Of a DNA stretch of 64,000 bases, positions 22,693 to 34,144 are shown piece after piece. Position 1 is the first letter of the stretch. Every line of letters begins with the position of its first letter. The position numbers and the translations under genes were made by a program. Below the pieces are notes generated by a model that worked only from the letters and a program-made list of their open reading frames with translations, searched no databases and had not been told where the DNA came from. Source of the stretch: Plecoglossus altivelis (taxonomy: Eukaryota; Chordata; Actinopteri; Osmeriformes; Plecoglossidae); assembly GCA_036571765.1 (NCBI GenBank), contig BROE01000011.1, positions 2,249,876 through 2,313,875 of the forward strand, read 5' to 3'.

Positions 22693-25009
22693 GTCTAATG
22701 AATCAAACAAACTCATATCATAGGACGCATTCAATACATCCTGTTTATGTTTCAAAGCACCCGTGTTTTCCCTTCGGGGATCAGAATGACCCAAAACTAT
22801 GTTTATTGTGTGCGCGCACACGCCCACAATGAGACATTTAGATTGTATGTGCTTGATTGAACTCAGACAAAACAAAATCTTTCTGATTCATGTGCAGCCT
22901 GGCTGCACATTTCAGTGCCCAAAAGCGTACAGGGTAAACATTTAATTAACCTGCTTTATTTCAGAGTTAAAGGTGGGGCCTTTTTGACGCTTAGGACAAG
23001 GGGGGTTGCTGAATGCGAAGGAAGCACAAGGTGAAATATAAAGGGGATATTTGGTGGAACCTTTTCATGTGTATGATTTTCCCCCCTCTAATTCATGATC
23101 AAATAAGTTCACTTCAGGTCATAACGTTTTGAACATTGTAAATCATCCCTGTCTGACGCTTTGATAATTCATAGTTCATAAAGACCTCATCTTAAGCCCT
23201 AAAGGTCCAGCTGCTTCTCCCTCAACCAACCCCACAGCTTCTTTACAGGACTTCTGAGTTTCCTTTAATAAAATAATCCATGCTTAAAGAAATATGATGA
23301 TTGGTTGAGCATTCTCAAACAAAACAGCATGCTGATGACTGAACAAGTGAACTGACATATGACAATAAGATCCTCACCTGAAGCTGTGACGCTGTTTCCT
23401 CAGCCTGCTCTACATCTGTAGTGGTTTGATGCTGTCTTTCAAGCATATAAAATGGTTCATTCATTTAGCATATTCTGTGGCTAGCAATTTTAACCTCCTA
23501 CCATATTGTATACAGCGTTACGTTGACATGATTAATCAAATTATTCGTTATACTTAAATAACCAAGCGTTTACATTCACATTGCAAAAAGTTTTTCCATC
23601 ACCTGTCTAGCAATGAAATGACAGTCCTAAATTCAACTGTGAATTCGGTGGTCCCCCGATTATGTTTTTTTATTGTGTAGTCTACACTCTCAAACACATT
23701 CATTAAACAGAACATAGAAACGAAAAAAATCTAAGATCGTTTATTGTGACTGCAAGATTCTAACTTAAGGTAGGCCAATTAACGTTAGGTGACGTGCAAG
23801 TAGCTATGATATGGGTAACATACTATTACAAGTTAATACTATTTTATACAGTAGAAACTGCATTTGACAGCCTGGTCACTACCAATGTTAATGACTTACT
23901 CGCAACTTTATGTAAAAGATTCGTGTCCCCTTTCTGCATTGTTGATCCACAAAGCACAAAAAGAGGCAAACAAGTGCTGAAGACCAAAGGGAATATAACA
24001 ATGTTTCACACTGGCCTTAACTGGAGTACGTATTATCAGAGAGTCCTGATAAGTTACGGTTGTCGACACTTTCCTGCTACTTGCTTGTCTGCCAATTAAA
24101 TTACAAAGTAGCCTTAGATCGTTAAATTGACGCTCTCCGGTGAGTGAAGCTTGTCATATAACTATATTCAGCCAATAAGATGACGGTGTTTTTTGAATCG
24201 TTGCCTGGCTGTCGGAATCGATTCAATTAGCATACCGTAGGAGTTCGCCCAAAAAAATTGCGCAAATATATTTTGCGAACTCCTTTTCGCTACAATATTG
24301 GTGGCGACAATTTGGTCGTTTTAAAATATTGGTGGGGACAAGTTCCTAGCGTCCACCCCAAGCCCTACGCTCATGGGCGATACCTAGCGGTTTGGTCTAC
24401 CTGTATGCCTTAGAGACAGTAGGATGTGCAAATATCAATGACATTGTTAGGGTTTGCAATCATAATTAAGGGTTGGCGGCAGGTTGTAAAAATTATTCAA
24501 AGTTACAACTGATGCACAAAGCACAAGTGTTGGGAGTATAAGTGTTTTAAGCTGTAAAGTAATAAATGTGTATGAATGTTTCAGAGGTGTGTGCGTTTCA
24601 GTGGTTTGGACCTTCAGATTTGGCAAGTGTATGTGCTTCTGTGATATGAGTCATTTTTCCCTAAATCTGACCTTCTGCACTACTCCCACTTCCATTGTCA
24701 ATACATTGCAACTAGCTGCCGCATATGTGAATTCCCTGTGTGACTCCTGTAGATGAAACAGACACACGCAGAGACACACACAGCTGGGAATGTAGCCCAA
24801 GGACATTTTTTAACTCGCTCATTCCCTTTCTGATCCCTGCACTTGCTACATCTTCCCCTCTCCTCACCCTCCCAGACTCCCACCTTCCTCTCCTGTTTCT
24901 CTTCCAATAGTCTCCTCTTCCTCCTCCCATCCACCATCTCCCTCTGGTGACAGTCCAAGGAACAACAGTATCAGAAGATCACCATGGAGACAGTCTCAGT
25001 CATTTCGTC
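22693..25009. other. Unique AT-rich DNA, no gene recognised
   Basis: About 2.3 kb with little simple repeat. A 101-codon open frame at 23794-24099 has no splice context or recognisable domain. Sequence at 24290-24370 (TATTGGTGGGGACA and similar) looks like an old interspersed repeat. Nothing else can be supported. Confidence 0.45.
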
Positions 25010-25015
25010 TTTATT
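25010..25015 (-). terminator. Likely fam210a polyadenylation signal
   Basis: AATAAA on the minus strand, about 515 nt downstream of the fam210a stop codon. It is the first canonical hexamer I see after the stop. Confidence 0.55.
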
Positions 25016-25527
25016 TTAGAGATATGAGGCCTCATCAATCAACACATTTCCATGGCTAGTTACCAAGGAACTGTCACCCAGTGACCAGCCTCTCTGGATT
25101 AGAAGGACGGAAGCAGCAGGTGTTGTGTGCAAGTGTGTGATTGTGTGTGTGCATGTTAGGGGTATGTGTGTGTGGGTGAGAGACAAGTTGCAAGGCTACT
25201 GTAAATACAGCATAGGGGAAGAAATCAGCTCCTTCCAAACACACAGCTGCTATCCTTGATAACATGAGCTTTCGCAGATACAAAGAGACATCTGCAGTGT
25301 CGACAGCAACATGTGGACCACAACAGGACTATCCCTGACCCCTAACCGTGATCCTGACAGAGTGAAGTAACACTCCAGTTATGCATCAGTCATTGGTTCA
25401 GCTTCCATGTTGCCATGCCAACAGGTGAGTTGGGAGGAGTCTGGGGAGCAGGGTGGAGCGTTTCTTAGCAACAATGTCTGTGTTCTGATCCAGCTTCTGT
25501 CACAGGGCTGTATTCCGCGTATCTCCT

Positions 25528-27702
25528 CTACTCCTGTTTTTTCCGGAAAGAGTCCTTGGTCTCTTCCATCTTGTCATGTAATCTATCCTTGGTCTCCAGC
25601 AGTTTTCCGGTGAATTTATCCTTGGTTTCCTCCATTTTGTCTTGTAGTCTTTCCTTGGTCTCCTCCATCTTGTCCTGTAGTCGCTCTTTGGTCTCCTCCA
25701 TCTTGTCCTGTAGGTACTCCTTCACAGGTGGGGGTGTGGATAGGTAGCCGTGCTGTCGCAGGTACTTGACTGACAAGGACGTCCCTCCCAGTGTGACAGT
25801 GTAGCGTGCTGGCGTGGCGATCTAGAGACAATGGATTGGATTAGAAATGATCTACCAATTAGTACCGGCTAGCAGGACTTCCCACTAAACCTTTTTTTAC
25901 CATCCTACAAGAACTGTAACAGAATATTACATAAATCATTCCAAAATGTATGTTGACCGTCCAAAATGTTCAGTTGTATGGCTATATTTACCCAAATAGA
26001 CAGCTCTAAAGTGAAGTGGGCTAACGTGCGTTTGAACATTTGAATTTTAATAGTTTAATTGACATGATATGCTAATAGGACATGTGACAAAGCTAGACTC
26101 ACAAAGCTAACCAGCACCTTATAATATGAACCGTTTCTACACATCTATGATGTGACCTGAGGGTAGACTCAGCTAGTAGTACACAGGTGTAGCTGGGTAT
26201 ACACTGTAGCTATCACTGTGCGTGTGTGTGTGTGTGTGAGCGCACGCACGTGCGCGCGAACATGTCCTCAAGCAGGTTTCATAATAAATGTGTCTGCTTC
26301 ACAAAACACGCAGTCAGTTTCATGTTCATTGCCGTTCACTCCAACTTTAGCAGTTTTATTCCCTCCCCCAAACTTTCATACTAAAATGGATTTACATTCT
26401 TCCCATTCCTGTTTTCATTGGCCCCTGGCCAACAGGAGGCCCTTGAGCTTGGGCCCTGAGCTCTAACCCACTAGTACCATCTAGAACCAGTCAATAAGCT
26501 CACCTTGTACATGGCGTAAGCAGTCAGGGCGCAGCCACTCTGGGAGTTTTCCAGAAGCTTCACCAGCCTTTCAGGAAACCCAATGTACTCTAGGTAGGGA
26601 ACCACGTTCACACCCCTGAACACAAGCACAGTGGGAAAGGGTGAGGAGGTGAGAGGGTGATGATGTGACAGGGTGAGGAGGTAAGGAGGTGAAAGGTTGA
26701 GGAGGTGGGAGGGTGGAGGTGAGATAAGGAGGTAAGATGGTGAGAGGTTGAGCAGGTTAGAGGGTGAGGAGGTAAGAGAGTAAATGGGTGAGGAGTTGAG
26801 AGTGTGAGGAGGTACGAGGGCAAAGGGATGAGGGGGTGAGAGGGTGAGGAGGTAAGAGAGTGAGGGGATGAGGGGAAGGAGGTAAGAGGGTGAGGGGATG
26901 AGGAGGTGACAGGGTGTGGGGTAAAGGAGGTGAGTGGGTGAGGAGGTAGAAGAGTCCAGTCCGGGATTGATGAGGGTAGAGGAAGTGGAAGATTGAGGAT
27001 GTCACTAATCCATGTAGCAACCAGACAGCTATGTAGGCCAGCAGGTGTGACAGAGAAAATCTAGGACCCAAACAACAGATTAGGCCTTCAGAGAATCTCA
27101 ATTAATAGAGGGATTTGTTTCACGCCTTGCCAAAAAGTGGGTGTGTTTCAGAGGCGTATGTTTCATTATATATGGGACATGTCCCATTCACTCTTTGAAA
27201 ACGACAATTCTGTCCCCCCCACTTTTTATGAAGAAAATTATGTCATGGCCACATCCTCAGTTATTCAAAAAATGCTGTCCCACCCACATTTGACAATAAA
27301 CATACACCCCTAGTGTGTGTGACCTTACTTCATTGCCGCATAGTAGAATGTTCCAATCCACACTGATGACGTTACCAGGTGCACCGGTACCATGACCTTC
27401 CCGTACTGTTTCAGTGTTCTTTTGAACCGCTGCACCAAGCCCACCGAACGGTCTTGCAAGGGGTCCGCCTCTTCAGGGCTCGGGACGGCCGCCTGCCCGT
27501 CTTCGGTGGCAGTCTTCTGGGGCCCCGCCGATGGCAAAGTCCATGCAGCCGCGGATATCCTCATCCAGCGAGGTCCGCTGAGCGCAAGGTGAGATCCTGT
27601 TTGCGGCGTGACGGTAGGAGACTGACGGGTAGCCAAGCCCGAAAGCACAAACCGCAGGACGGACACCTGCCGCCATACACCTTGGTTAACGAGCCGCTGC
27701 AT
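25528..27702 (-). CDS. fam210a: FAM210A-like mitochondrial DUF1279 protein
   Basis: Three coding exons, 27329-27702, 26504-26615 and 25528-25821, join in phase to give 259 residues (human FAM210A is 272 from memory). Residues about 1-90 are a variable, Arg/Ser-containing leader that fits a mitochondrial targeting sequence. The DUF1279 domain follows at about 92-195, containing a hydrophobic segment (VPVHLVTSSVWIGTFYYAAM), a GVNVVPYLEYIGFPE stretch and the conserved IATPARYTVTLGGTS start of exon 3. The C-terminus is a charged coiled coil made of five near-identical 11-residue repeats (DKMEETKERLQ type). That coiled coil points to FAM210A rather than the shorter FAM210B. The family is linked to mitochondrial function in muscle and bone. 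At least one non-coding 5' exon lies at 28139 and upstream. The gene is head to head with tbc1d20. Family assignment is firm; A versus B is slightly less so. Confidence 0.9.
25553..25720 (-). repeat. 33-bp coding repeat in fam210a exon 3
   Basis: Five tandem 33-bp units encode the 11-residue coiled-coil repeats (consensus QDKMEETKERL). Copies nearest the N-terminus are almost identical at DNA level, suggesting recent unit duplication; the last two (TGKLLETKDRL, HDKMEETKDSF) are more diverged. Confidence 0.9.
26620..26960. repeat. GGTGAGGAGGTAAGAG minisatellite in fam210a intron
   Basis: Imperfect tandem repeats of a G/A-rich unit of about 16-24 bp fill part of the intron between the first two fam210a coding exons. 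Each unit contains GGTGAG or GGTAAG, so on the plus strand it looks like a run of splice donors; the gene is read on the minus strand, so this has no obvious splicing meaning. Confidence 0.8.
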
Positions 27703-28167
27703 GTTCTGTTCTTGTCCAGCGCTGCTTAGTTCACTACCTGGCCAGAACCAAACATCACAAACATCCGTAAAAGCACAGAAAACTTTAAGTTTTTCCTAGA
27801 CTATCTATGGCTGCTTCTGCAGAAGGCTAACTCGGCTTCCTTTGAGCCCACGTTTAATCAAGCCATCGCACGGCTAAGTAGCTATTTAACAAGCTAATAT
27901 CAAGCAGTGTTGGCGGAGTAGCTACACTGCACACAGTTTTAACATTTCCATCACTTTATTTGACCTAGTTCCCTGTAGCGGAGTGCCATTCAGGCACCAT
28001 GAGACATAAAACTAGCTAGCTAACGCTAGTTAGTTTAGTGGTCAAGCCAAGCTTGTAAATTATGGTTTTATGGTTTGACACTGTAAGAACGTCATCTTCA
28101 AAACATCTACATGCAGCTACACAGCCCACGGTACATACCTGTCAGTGAGACATGGTGTTATGGTCTT

Positions 28168-28206
28168 TCAGACGAGGGTCATGAAGGGTTGCTGGAATTT
28201 GGCCAT
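28168..28206 (-). promoter_or_regulatory. Upstream ORF in the fam210a 5' leader
   Basis: A 12-codon uORF (MAKFQQPFMTLV, then TGA) lies in the non-coding first exon of fam210a. A second, three-codon uORF (MSH, then TGA) follows at 28142-28153. The exon ends at 28139 at the donor GACAG/GTATGT, so both uORFs would be in the mature leader if transcription starts upstream of 28206. Confidence 0.5.
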
Positions 28207-28711
28207 GTCCCTTCTGTCATTCAGAACTTCCTTGCATGGCATGACGCACAATGTATTGGCACAGCACCGTAAGGAACTATGGGAATTGTAGTGATGGTCT
28301 TCTTCTTCTTCTTCTTCTTAGGCAGTTGATCATCGATGTTTGATACACGCTCCAAAAGCTATCTTTTGGAGCGATGGTTCTATCCCTTCAAAATTCCCTC
28401 TATACTACCCTAGTTAATTTTATAATATCATAATATCTGACACGATATTTCTATTTGCAGTAAGGTTATAAAGTCGAGAAAGCTGCATTTTCGCAGTTGT
28501 GAGTCTGCTCCTAAACTATAGGTGGCGCTGTAGCTTCACAGATACTTGGTGTCTATCATATGTATCAATTCACAGAAGAAGACATATCAGCCGGCTGCCT
28601 CAGTGACAGGCGGAACAAATGTTGACTACCACGTAAACAGTTTCCACCGTTAACGTAAATGTATGATGCAGTAGCAGCTCGGTGTCGGTAATGTTGTTGG
28701 TGTAACGGGAC
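28207..28711. promoter_or_regulatory. Likely bidirectional promoter of fam210a and tbc1d20
   Basis: About 500 bp separate the fam210a leader exon (minus) from the tbc1d20 start codon (plus). There is no TATA box at a useful position. The interval contains a (CTT)n run at about 28300-28319. The head-to-head geometry and short distance indicate a shared promoter; transcription start sites are not visible from sequence. Confidence 0.55.
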
Positions 28712-31517
28712 ATGAGGAAGTTAAAAAAACACAAATTAAGCGCAGCTGGCCGGGTGAATGGGCACGTTTCAAGACACGGAGGTAGTCATTTCAACAGCTG
28801 TAGGCTTAAAATAAATCCGGATACACGTTAACTCTGTCCGTCTGTCGGTCAGTGTGGACAGTTTGTTACATAAAACAGCTGGTTTGTTAATGTAAAGATA
28901 ACCGGTTAGAAAGGGTAGCTATTCTGGAGAACAGACAGTTGCTACGTGGATCGAAGTTGAGTCTGTGTGAAACCTGTGGAGGTTTTGTCTCCAGGAGCAG
29001 ATGTTGTGTTCCAGCGAATAGTGTGCTGTAGATGGTAACTGCACGCGGAGTTACTCAGACGGAATTTATGTGGTGAACTTCATTGGATGAGTTAGGTTTC
29101 AGTGAGGGCCATGATGAAATCCTCAAAAATGTGAGATATCACTATGCTTAAAGAATTGTGCGATCTAGGAGCTTAGGGTTTTGGAAGGGGTTGTCTTCTA
29201 GATGGACTCATGCGTTTTAGTTGCTGAGGAATGTTCTAGAATGAATTGTGGGTTGAAGATGCTGATGGATTGTGTATTCTAGATGCTGATGAGTCATGTG
29301 TTTGCAGAGCCAGAGTCATGGAGGAGATTGAAGCTGTGTGAGATCCAGCAGGCTCTGGACAGTGACCCTGTGGACATTGAGACCCTGAGGACTGCTGCTG
29401 CCTCAGAGGGAGGTCTCCTAAACAATGACATCAGGAGGAAAGTGTGGCCGAAGCTGCTCAATATCAATATCTACAGCCTGCCCCCCAAACCTGGTGAGTT
29501 CCTCTCTCTCTCTCGTCTCTCTCTCTCTTCTCTCATCTCTCTCTCTCTTCTCTCGTCTCTCTCTCTCTCTCTTCCGTCTCTTCTGTCTCTCTCGTCTGTC
29601 TCTGTCCTCTCTGTCTCTCTGTCTCTGTCTCTGGTCTCTCTGTCTCTGTCTTCTGTCTCTGTCTCTGTCTCTGTCTCTGTCTCTGTCCTCTGTCTCTGTC
29701 TCTGGTCTCTGTCTCTGTGTCTGTTCTGTCTCTGTCTCTTCTGTCTCTGTCTCTTCTGTCCTCTGTCTCTGTCTCTGTCTCTGTCTCTGTCTCTGTCTCT
29801 GTCGTTGTCTCTGTCTCTGGTCCCTGTCTCTGTCTCTGTCTCTGTCTCTGTCTCTGTCTCCTGATCTCTGTCTCTGTCTCTGTCTCTGTCTCTGTCTTCT
29901 GTCTCTGTCTCTATGTCCTCTGTCTCTGGTCTCTGTCTCTGTCTCTGGTCTCCTGTCTCTGTCTCTGTCCTTCTCCTCCTTCCTCTCCCCTACTCCCTCC
30001 CCCCTACTCCCCCACCCTCCCCCACCCTCTCTCTCTCTCTCTTGTCTCTGTCTCTCTGTCTCTGTTCTCTGTCTCTGTCTTCTGTCTCTTTCCTGTCTTG
30101 TCTTGTCTCTGTCTCCTTGTCTCTCTGTCTCTGTCTCTGTCTCTGTCTCTTGTCCTGTCTCTGTCTCTGTCTCTGTCTCTGTCTCTGTCTCTGTCTCTGT
30201 CTCTGTCTCTGTCTCTGTCTCTCTTTGCTGGTGCTGTGCAGGGTATGATGTCATGCAGAATCAAGGACTGTAACATGCTTGTTGATGTTGTTGTTGTTGC
30301 ACAGGCCGAGAGGTGAGGCAGAACCATAAAGACTACAACCAGGTTGTGATGGACGTGCGCCGCTCACTCAGACGCTTCCCCAGAGGTCAGGGGTCATGTC
30401 CTGATTTCTCCTCTGATGTTCTCTAGTGGTCTCCCCATGTTCTCCTTACACAGGGGTGTGCAATCCTGGTCCTCGAGGGCCACTGTCCTGAAGGTTTTAG
30501 ATGTTTCCCTGCTCCAGCACACCAGATTCTAATGAATGGGTTGTTGTCAAGCTCTGGGGAAGCCTCCTAATGACCCTTCATTAGATTCAGGTGTGCTGGA
30601 GCAGGGAAACGTCTCAAAGTTTCAAGACAGTTTCCACCGAGGATCAGGATCGGACATCCCTGTCCTGACACATTCTCCTCCCGCTTCACTAGTGTTTTCT
30701 TCACACATTTCACTCAAACGTTCCCCCTGATTTCTCCTCCCACGTTCACTTCATGTTGTCCCAGCATGTTCTCTCTCGCGCGTTCTCCTCACACGTTCTC
30801 TTGTGTTCTACAGGCATGCGTGCTGAGGAGCGGACTGTTCTCCAGGAACAGCTCGTGGACATCATCCTGGACGTTCTCCTCAGGAACCCGCAGCTGCACT
30901 ACTACCAGGGCTTCCACGACATCGCCGTTACCTTCCTGCTGGTGGTCAGCGAGCGGATGGCCATACCCATGGTGGAGACACTGTCCAATCACCACCTCCG
31001 GTACTACGTCTCTTATTGGTTCATACAGAGCAACAGTATCTGAATTGAAGGACATAGAACTACCCCATTCCAGTCCACCACTAATAACTTATGTATTTGT
31101 CACATCACCTAATCCTTCTACTTGACCTAACCCGTACCTTCAGATATCCACATAGCTAACCTCTTCTCCTGTTCACCCCTCTCTTCTCCTCCTCAGGGAC
31201 TTCATGGATCCTACCATGGACAGCACCAAACACATCCTCAACTATCTGATGCCTCTCCTGGAGGAGGTGAACCCTGACCTGCACACCTTCATGGCCCGGT
31301 ACTGGTCACACATGCACACACACATACACACACATCTCTCTCACAGATAGAGCTGTAACTTTGATGACCATTTTATTTCAGCATCTTCCCTAGTTTCACC
31401 AGCAGAGGGCAGTATAACATTAATGTTTATCCTGTGAGATGGTACATAAACTGAGTTAGTCAATGCTTCAGACTGTCCAGCAGCCAGGACAGACTAGTTT
31501 GTTTTTGTTTCATACAG

Positions 31518-31552
<35 letters not shown>

Positions 31553-33389
31553 GTGATGTGTTGTAGGGCTGAAGTGGGCACCATCTTCGCTCTGAGCTGG
31601 CTGATCACATGGTATGGCCATGTCCTATCAGAGTTCAGACACGTGCTACGTCTCTACGACTTCTTCCTGGCCTCTCACCCTCTCATGGCCATCTACTTTG
31701 CTGCCACGGTAATGCCTCACTTCCTTATTGCCCCTCCGCCTCTCTCCTCCTTTTCACCTTCCATCTCTCCTCCACCTCCACTCTTCTCTCCTTTCCCTCT
31801 AATATTTTCGTACCTTTCCCCCTCCTTGTCCTCTCTCTTCCTCTTGTATCCTCCTCTCCTCTGCTCTTCTTCTCCCCATCTTTTCCTCTTCCTCCTCCTC
31901 TCCTCCTCATCCCCTCATCCTCTCCTCCTTTTCTTCTCCTCATTCCCTCCTCCTCCTCTCCTGCAGATTGTGCTCTATCGTCAGGAGGAGGTGATGAAGT
32001 CAGAGTGTGACATGGCGATGGTGCATCATCTCCTTTCCCAGATCCCTCAGGATCTGCCCTACCAGCTCCTGATTGGACGAGCTCAGAGTCTCTTCAACCA
32101 ATACCCTCCCTCCTTCCTGGCCCAGCGTGCTGCGCTGCAGTCTCACAACAGGTGATAACCCCCAACCTAACCCTATCCTAACTACACCGCTCTAACCCCA
32201 CCCACCAAAACAGCATTCACCTTAACCAAACCCTGACCCCACCTACCCTGATCCCACCCCATCTTATACTACAGATGGCCAGCAGGGGGGGCTTTGTTGT
32301 AGGCAACGTGCAGCAGCCAGACACTGTGTATGCGTGCGGGCGGGCAGGCATGTTCAATGCAGTAAAAGGCTGTGTGGGCCCCTTGTGTGGGGCAGCTAGC
32401 CAGTTAACAGACCCCCAGCCTGGGGGATAGAGGCACAAAGCTGGCTACACACACACTCTTACTCGTACATACACATTCGCACTCTCTCTATCACACACAC
32501 ATACTCACAACACCTCCCCCTCTCCCTCCGGGCCAGCAGATGCTTAGAGGGAGGTGTGTGTGTGTGTGTGTGTGAGTGTGAGTGAGTGAGTGAGTGTGTG
32601 TAAGAGAGCATGAGTGTGTGAGAGAGAGAGAGAGCGCGTGAGCATGTGTGTGCGGTATTAATGTGGGTAGCCCCTTGCTCTCACTGCTGTATTGTTCTAT
32701 ACAGACACTCAGCATGTTGAAATACTTACAGCTCAGTGCTAGATATGGACTGCAAATGTAGAGGTCATAGGCTCAAGGCTCATTTATTAGGCAGACATTG
32801 TCAAGTGAGGGTGCATACAGGAAGTACAGCAGAACATCAGTCATCAGACGGGCTGAGTTCTAACAGTATTTCAGTGGTTAGAATCAAGGAACGGTCTGAA
32901 TTGACCAGGCACAGTTGAAAGTAACCACATCTCAGCCACCAGACACAGTGCAACAATAATAGCATGGTGCAGTAATAATGTCACAGACTGGCCTGCAACA
33001 GCGGAAATAGACAGGAGAGTTTCACTGTAACGTATTAGACTGGACAGTTAGCCCAACGTAACAGACAGGATAGTAAGCCTATAACTTAAGAGACTTGCCT
33101 GAAGGACTAAACCTCCCCCCCCCCTCTCCCCCCCAGCATCACCATCGGATCCTACCAGGCGTTCCAGAGGAGCCGGCAGCTCCAGAGACCAGACAGGGTG
33201 CTGCGGGGGAAGGGGGGAGAGGGGGTGGACGGGGGGCTGCGCGGGGGCAAAGGGCCCAAGGCGGGGGGCAGCCAGCTGGTGGTGAGGATGGCAGTGTGGG
33301 GCATCTCGGCCACCCTGGGGGCGGCAGCCTTGGCTGTGGCCCAGACCGCCCTGGACTGGTCACCTGACTTCCTCATGCAGCTGTTCTGA
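28712..33389 (+). CDS. tbc1d20: TBC1 domain family member 20, Rab1 GTPase-activating protein
   Basis: Eight coding exons keep phase throughout: 28712-28781, 29308-29493, 30305-30385, 30814-31000, 31197-31298, 31567-31708, 31967-32151 and 33137-33389. They give 401 residues, against 403 in human. TBC1D20 stimulates GTP hydrolysis by Rab1 at the ER-Golgi and matters for lens, testis and autophagosome function; human loss causes Warburg Micro syndrome 4. The TBC domain spans about residues 55-290. Both catalytic fingers are intact: MDVRRS places the arginine at 105, and LHYYQG places the glutamine at 144, the same numbers as in human. The C-terminal hydrophobic segment (VWGISATLGAAALAVAQTAL, about 370-392) is the tail anchor. 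The linker encoded at the start of the last exon is Gly/Arg-rich and poorly conserved. The start was chosen because its exon ends on a good donor in the phase exon 2 needs. The first 23 residues are the least certain part. Confidence 0.96.
29500..30235 (+). repeat. (TCTCTG)n hexanucleotide tract in tbc1d20 intron 2
   Basis: Over 700 bp of (GTCTCT)n/(CTCTGT)n arrays occupy nearly all of the intron between exons 2 and 3, starting within 10 nt of the donor at 29494 and ending about 70 nt before the acceptor at 30304. All six frames contain long low-complexity open stretches that are not genes. Confidence 0.95.
30451..30662. mobile_element. hAT-like MITE with 8-bp target duplication
   Basis: A 212-bp element in tbc1d20 intron 3, related to the copy at 22.5 kb (shared GAAGGTTTTAGATGTTTCCC and CTGCTCCAGCACACC). 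Ends are CAGGGGTGTGCAATCCTGGT and, inverted, …ATCAGGATCGGACATCCCTG. It is flanked by TCCTTACA on the left and TCCTGACA on the right, an 8-bp duplication with one mismatch. It ends about 150 nt before the exon 4 acceptor. Confidence 0.85.
31518..31552. repeat. (ATG)n trinucleotide in tbc1d20 intron 5
   Basis: About eleven ATG repeats, ending 14 nt before the exon 6 acceptor at 31566. They lie in the region where the branch point and pyrimidine tract would be expected, and the acceptor has almost no pyrimidine tract (GTGTTGTAG). Confidence 0.9.
32555..32640. repeat. GT/GA microsatellite in tbc1d20 intron 7
   Basis: (GT)n followed by GAGT and GA repeats within the last intron (32152-33136). The rest of that intron is unique sequence. 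Confidence 0.85.
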
Positions 33390-34144
33390 GGAAGCCTCCT
33401 TTCCACCTCACCTCTCTTCCTCTCCTCTCCTCCTCTCCCCCTCTCCTGGGAGGTAAAGCCATTCTCATTATTCTGCTGTGATGAAGATGGACCTGGAGCC
33501 CCCCCCCCCTTGACAAAGAGAGGGGTAGAGAGACAATGACGACCTGGAAGTGTGGTTGTTGGCTTGATGATGTCCTACTAGCTGTGGACAGGCCTAAGAT
33601 CAGAGCCTACGTTCTGATTGGATGGCCCTTCGTTGCTGTGATCCCACTGCCCAATCAAACAGCCTTCATAAGGCCTGCAGCTGTAGTCACTGTTTGCTAA
33701 CAGTTACGGTAGGTTAGGAAGTTCCTTTATGTACAACAGAACCTCCAGAGGTTTGCGTACACGTTCTTTAAACAACCATATTGGTGTGGACAGGGATTCT
33801 TTTTTTTTAAACGTGGTGGCAAAAAATGTCTGGCCAAAAGGGTTGATGGAATATAGATCGTTACGTAGTTCACCTGTGCATCTTTCATAATGCAGTTGTG
33901 ATGTGGAGGAAGATGTAGATACACAGAGAGCCACAGGGCCTCACACAACTAAGCCGGGCAGCAAGTCGAGCATCGAGGAACAATCTATATTTTGGTCTCA
34001 GCCGTCGCATCAGGGGTGTGTGGGGGAGACTTAACGTGAAGCTGTCTGGGCACTGTGCTCAGTAAAACAAGACAGCTTGCTGGCTCTCTTCAACGTCTCC
34101 TCTCACAGCTCACAGCTTCAGGATCAGAATACGTCTGTCGCGAG

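Noticed and set aside
23794..24099. 101-codon open frame with mixed composition
   Set aside because: No acceptor/donor pair, no recognisable domain, and AT-rich unique DNA around it; a frame of this length is expected by chance in a region this size.
26620..26960. Multiple splice donors (GGTGAG, GGTAAG) on the plus strand
   Set aside because: They come from the minisatellite unit and lie antisense to the only gene there.
29418..30273. Open frames of about 280 codons on both strands (Arg/Asp/Glu or Ser/Leu/Cys runs)
   Set aside because: They arise from the hexanucleotide repeat in tbc1d20 intron 2, whose unit length is a multiple of three; the true exon ends at 29493.
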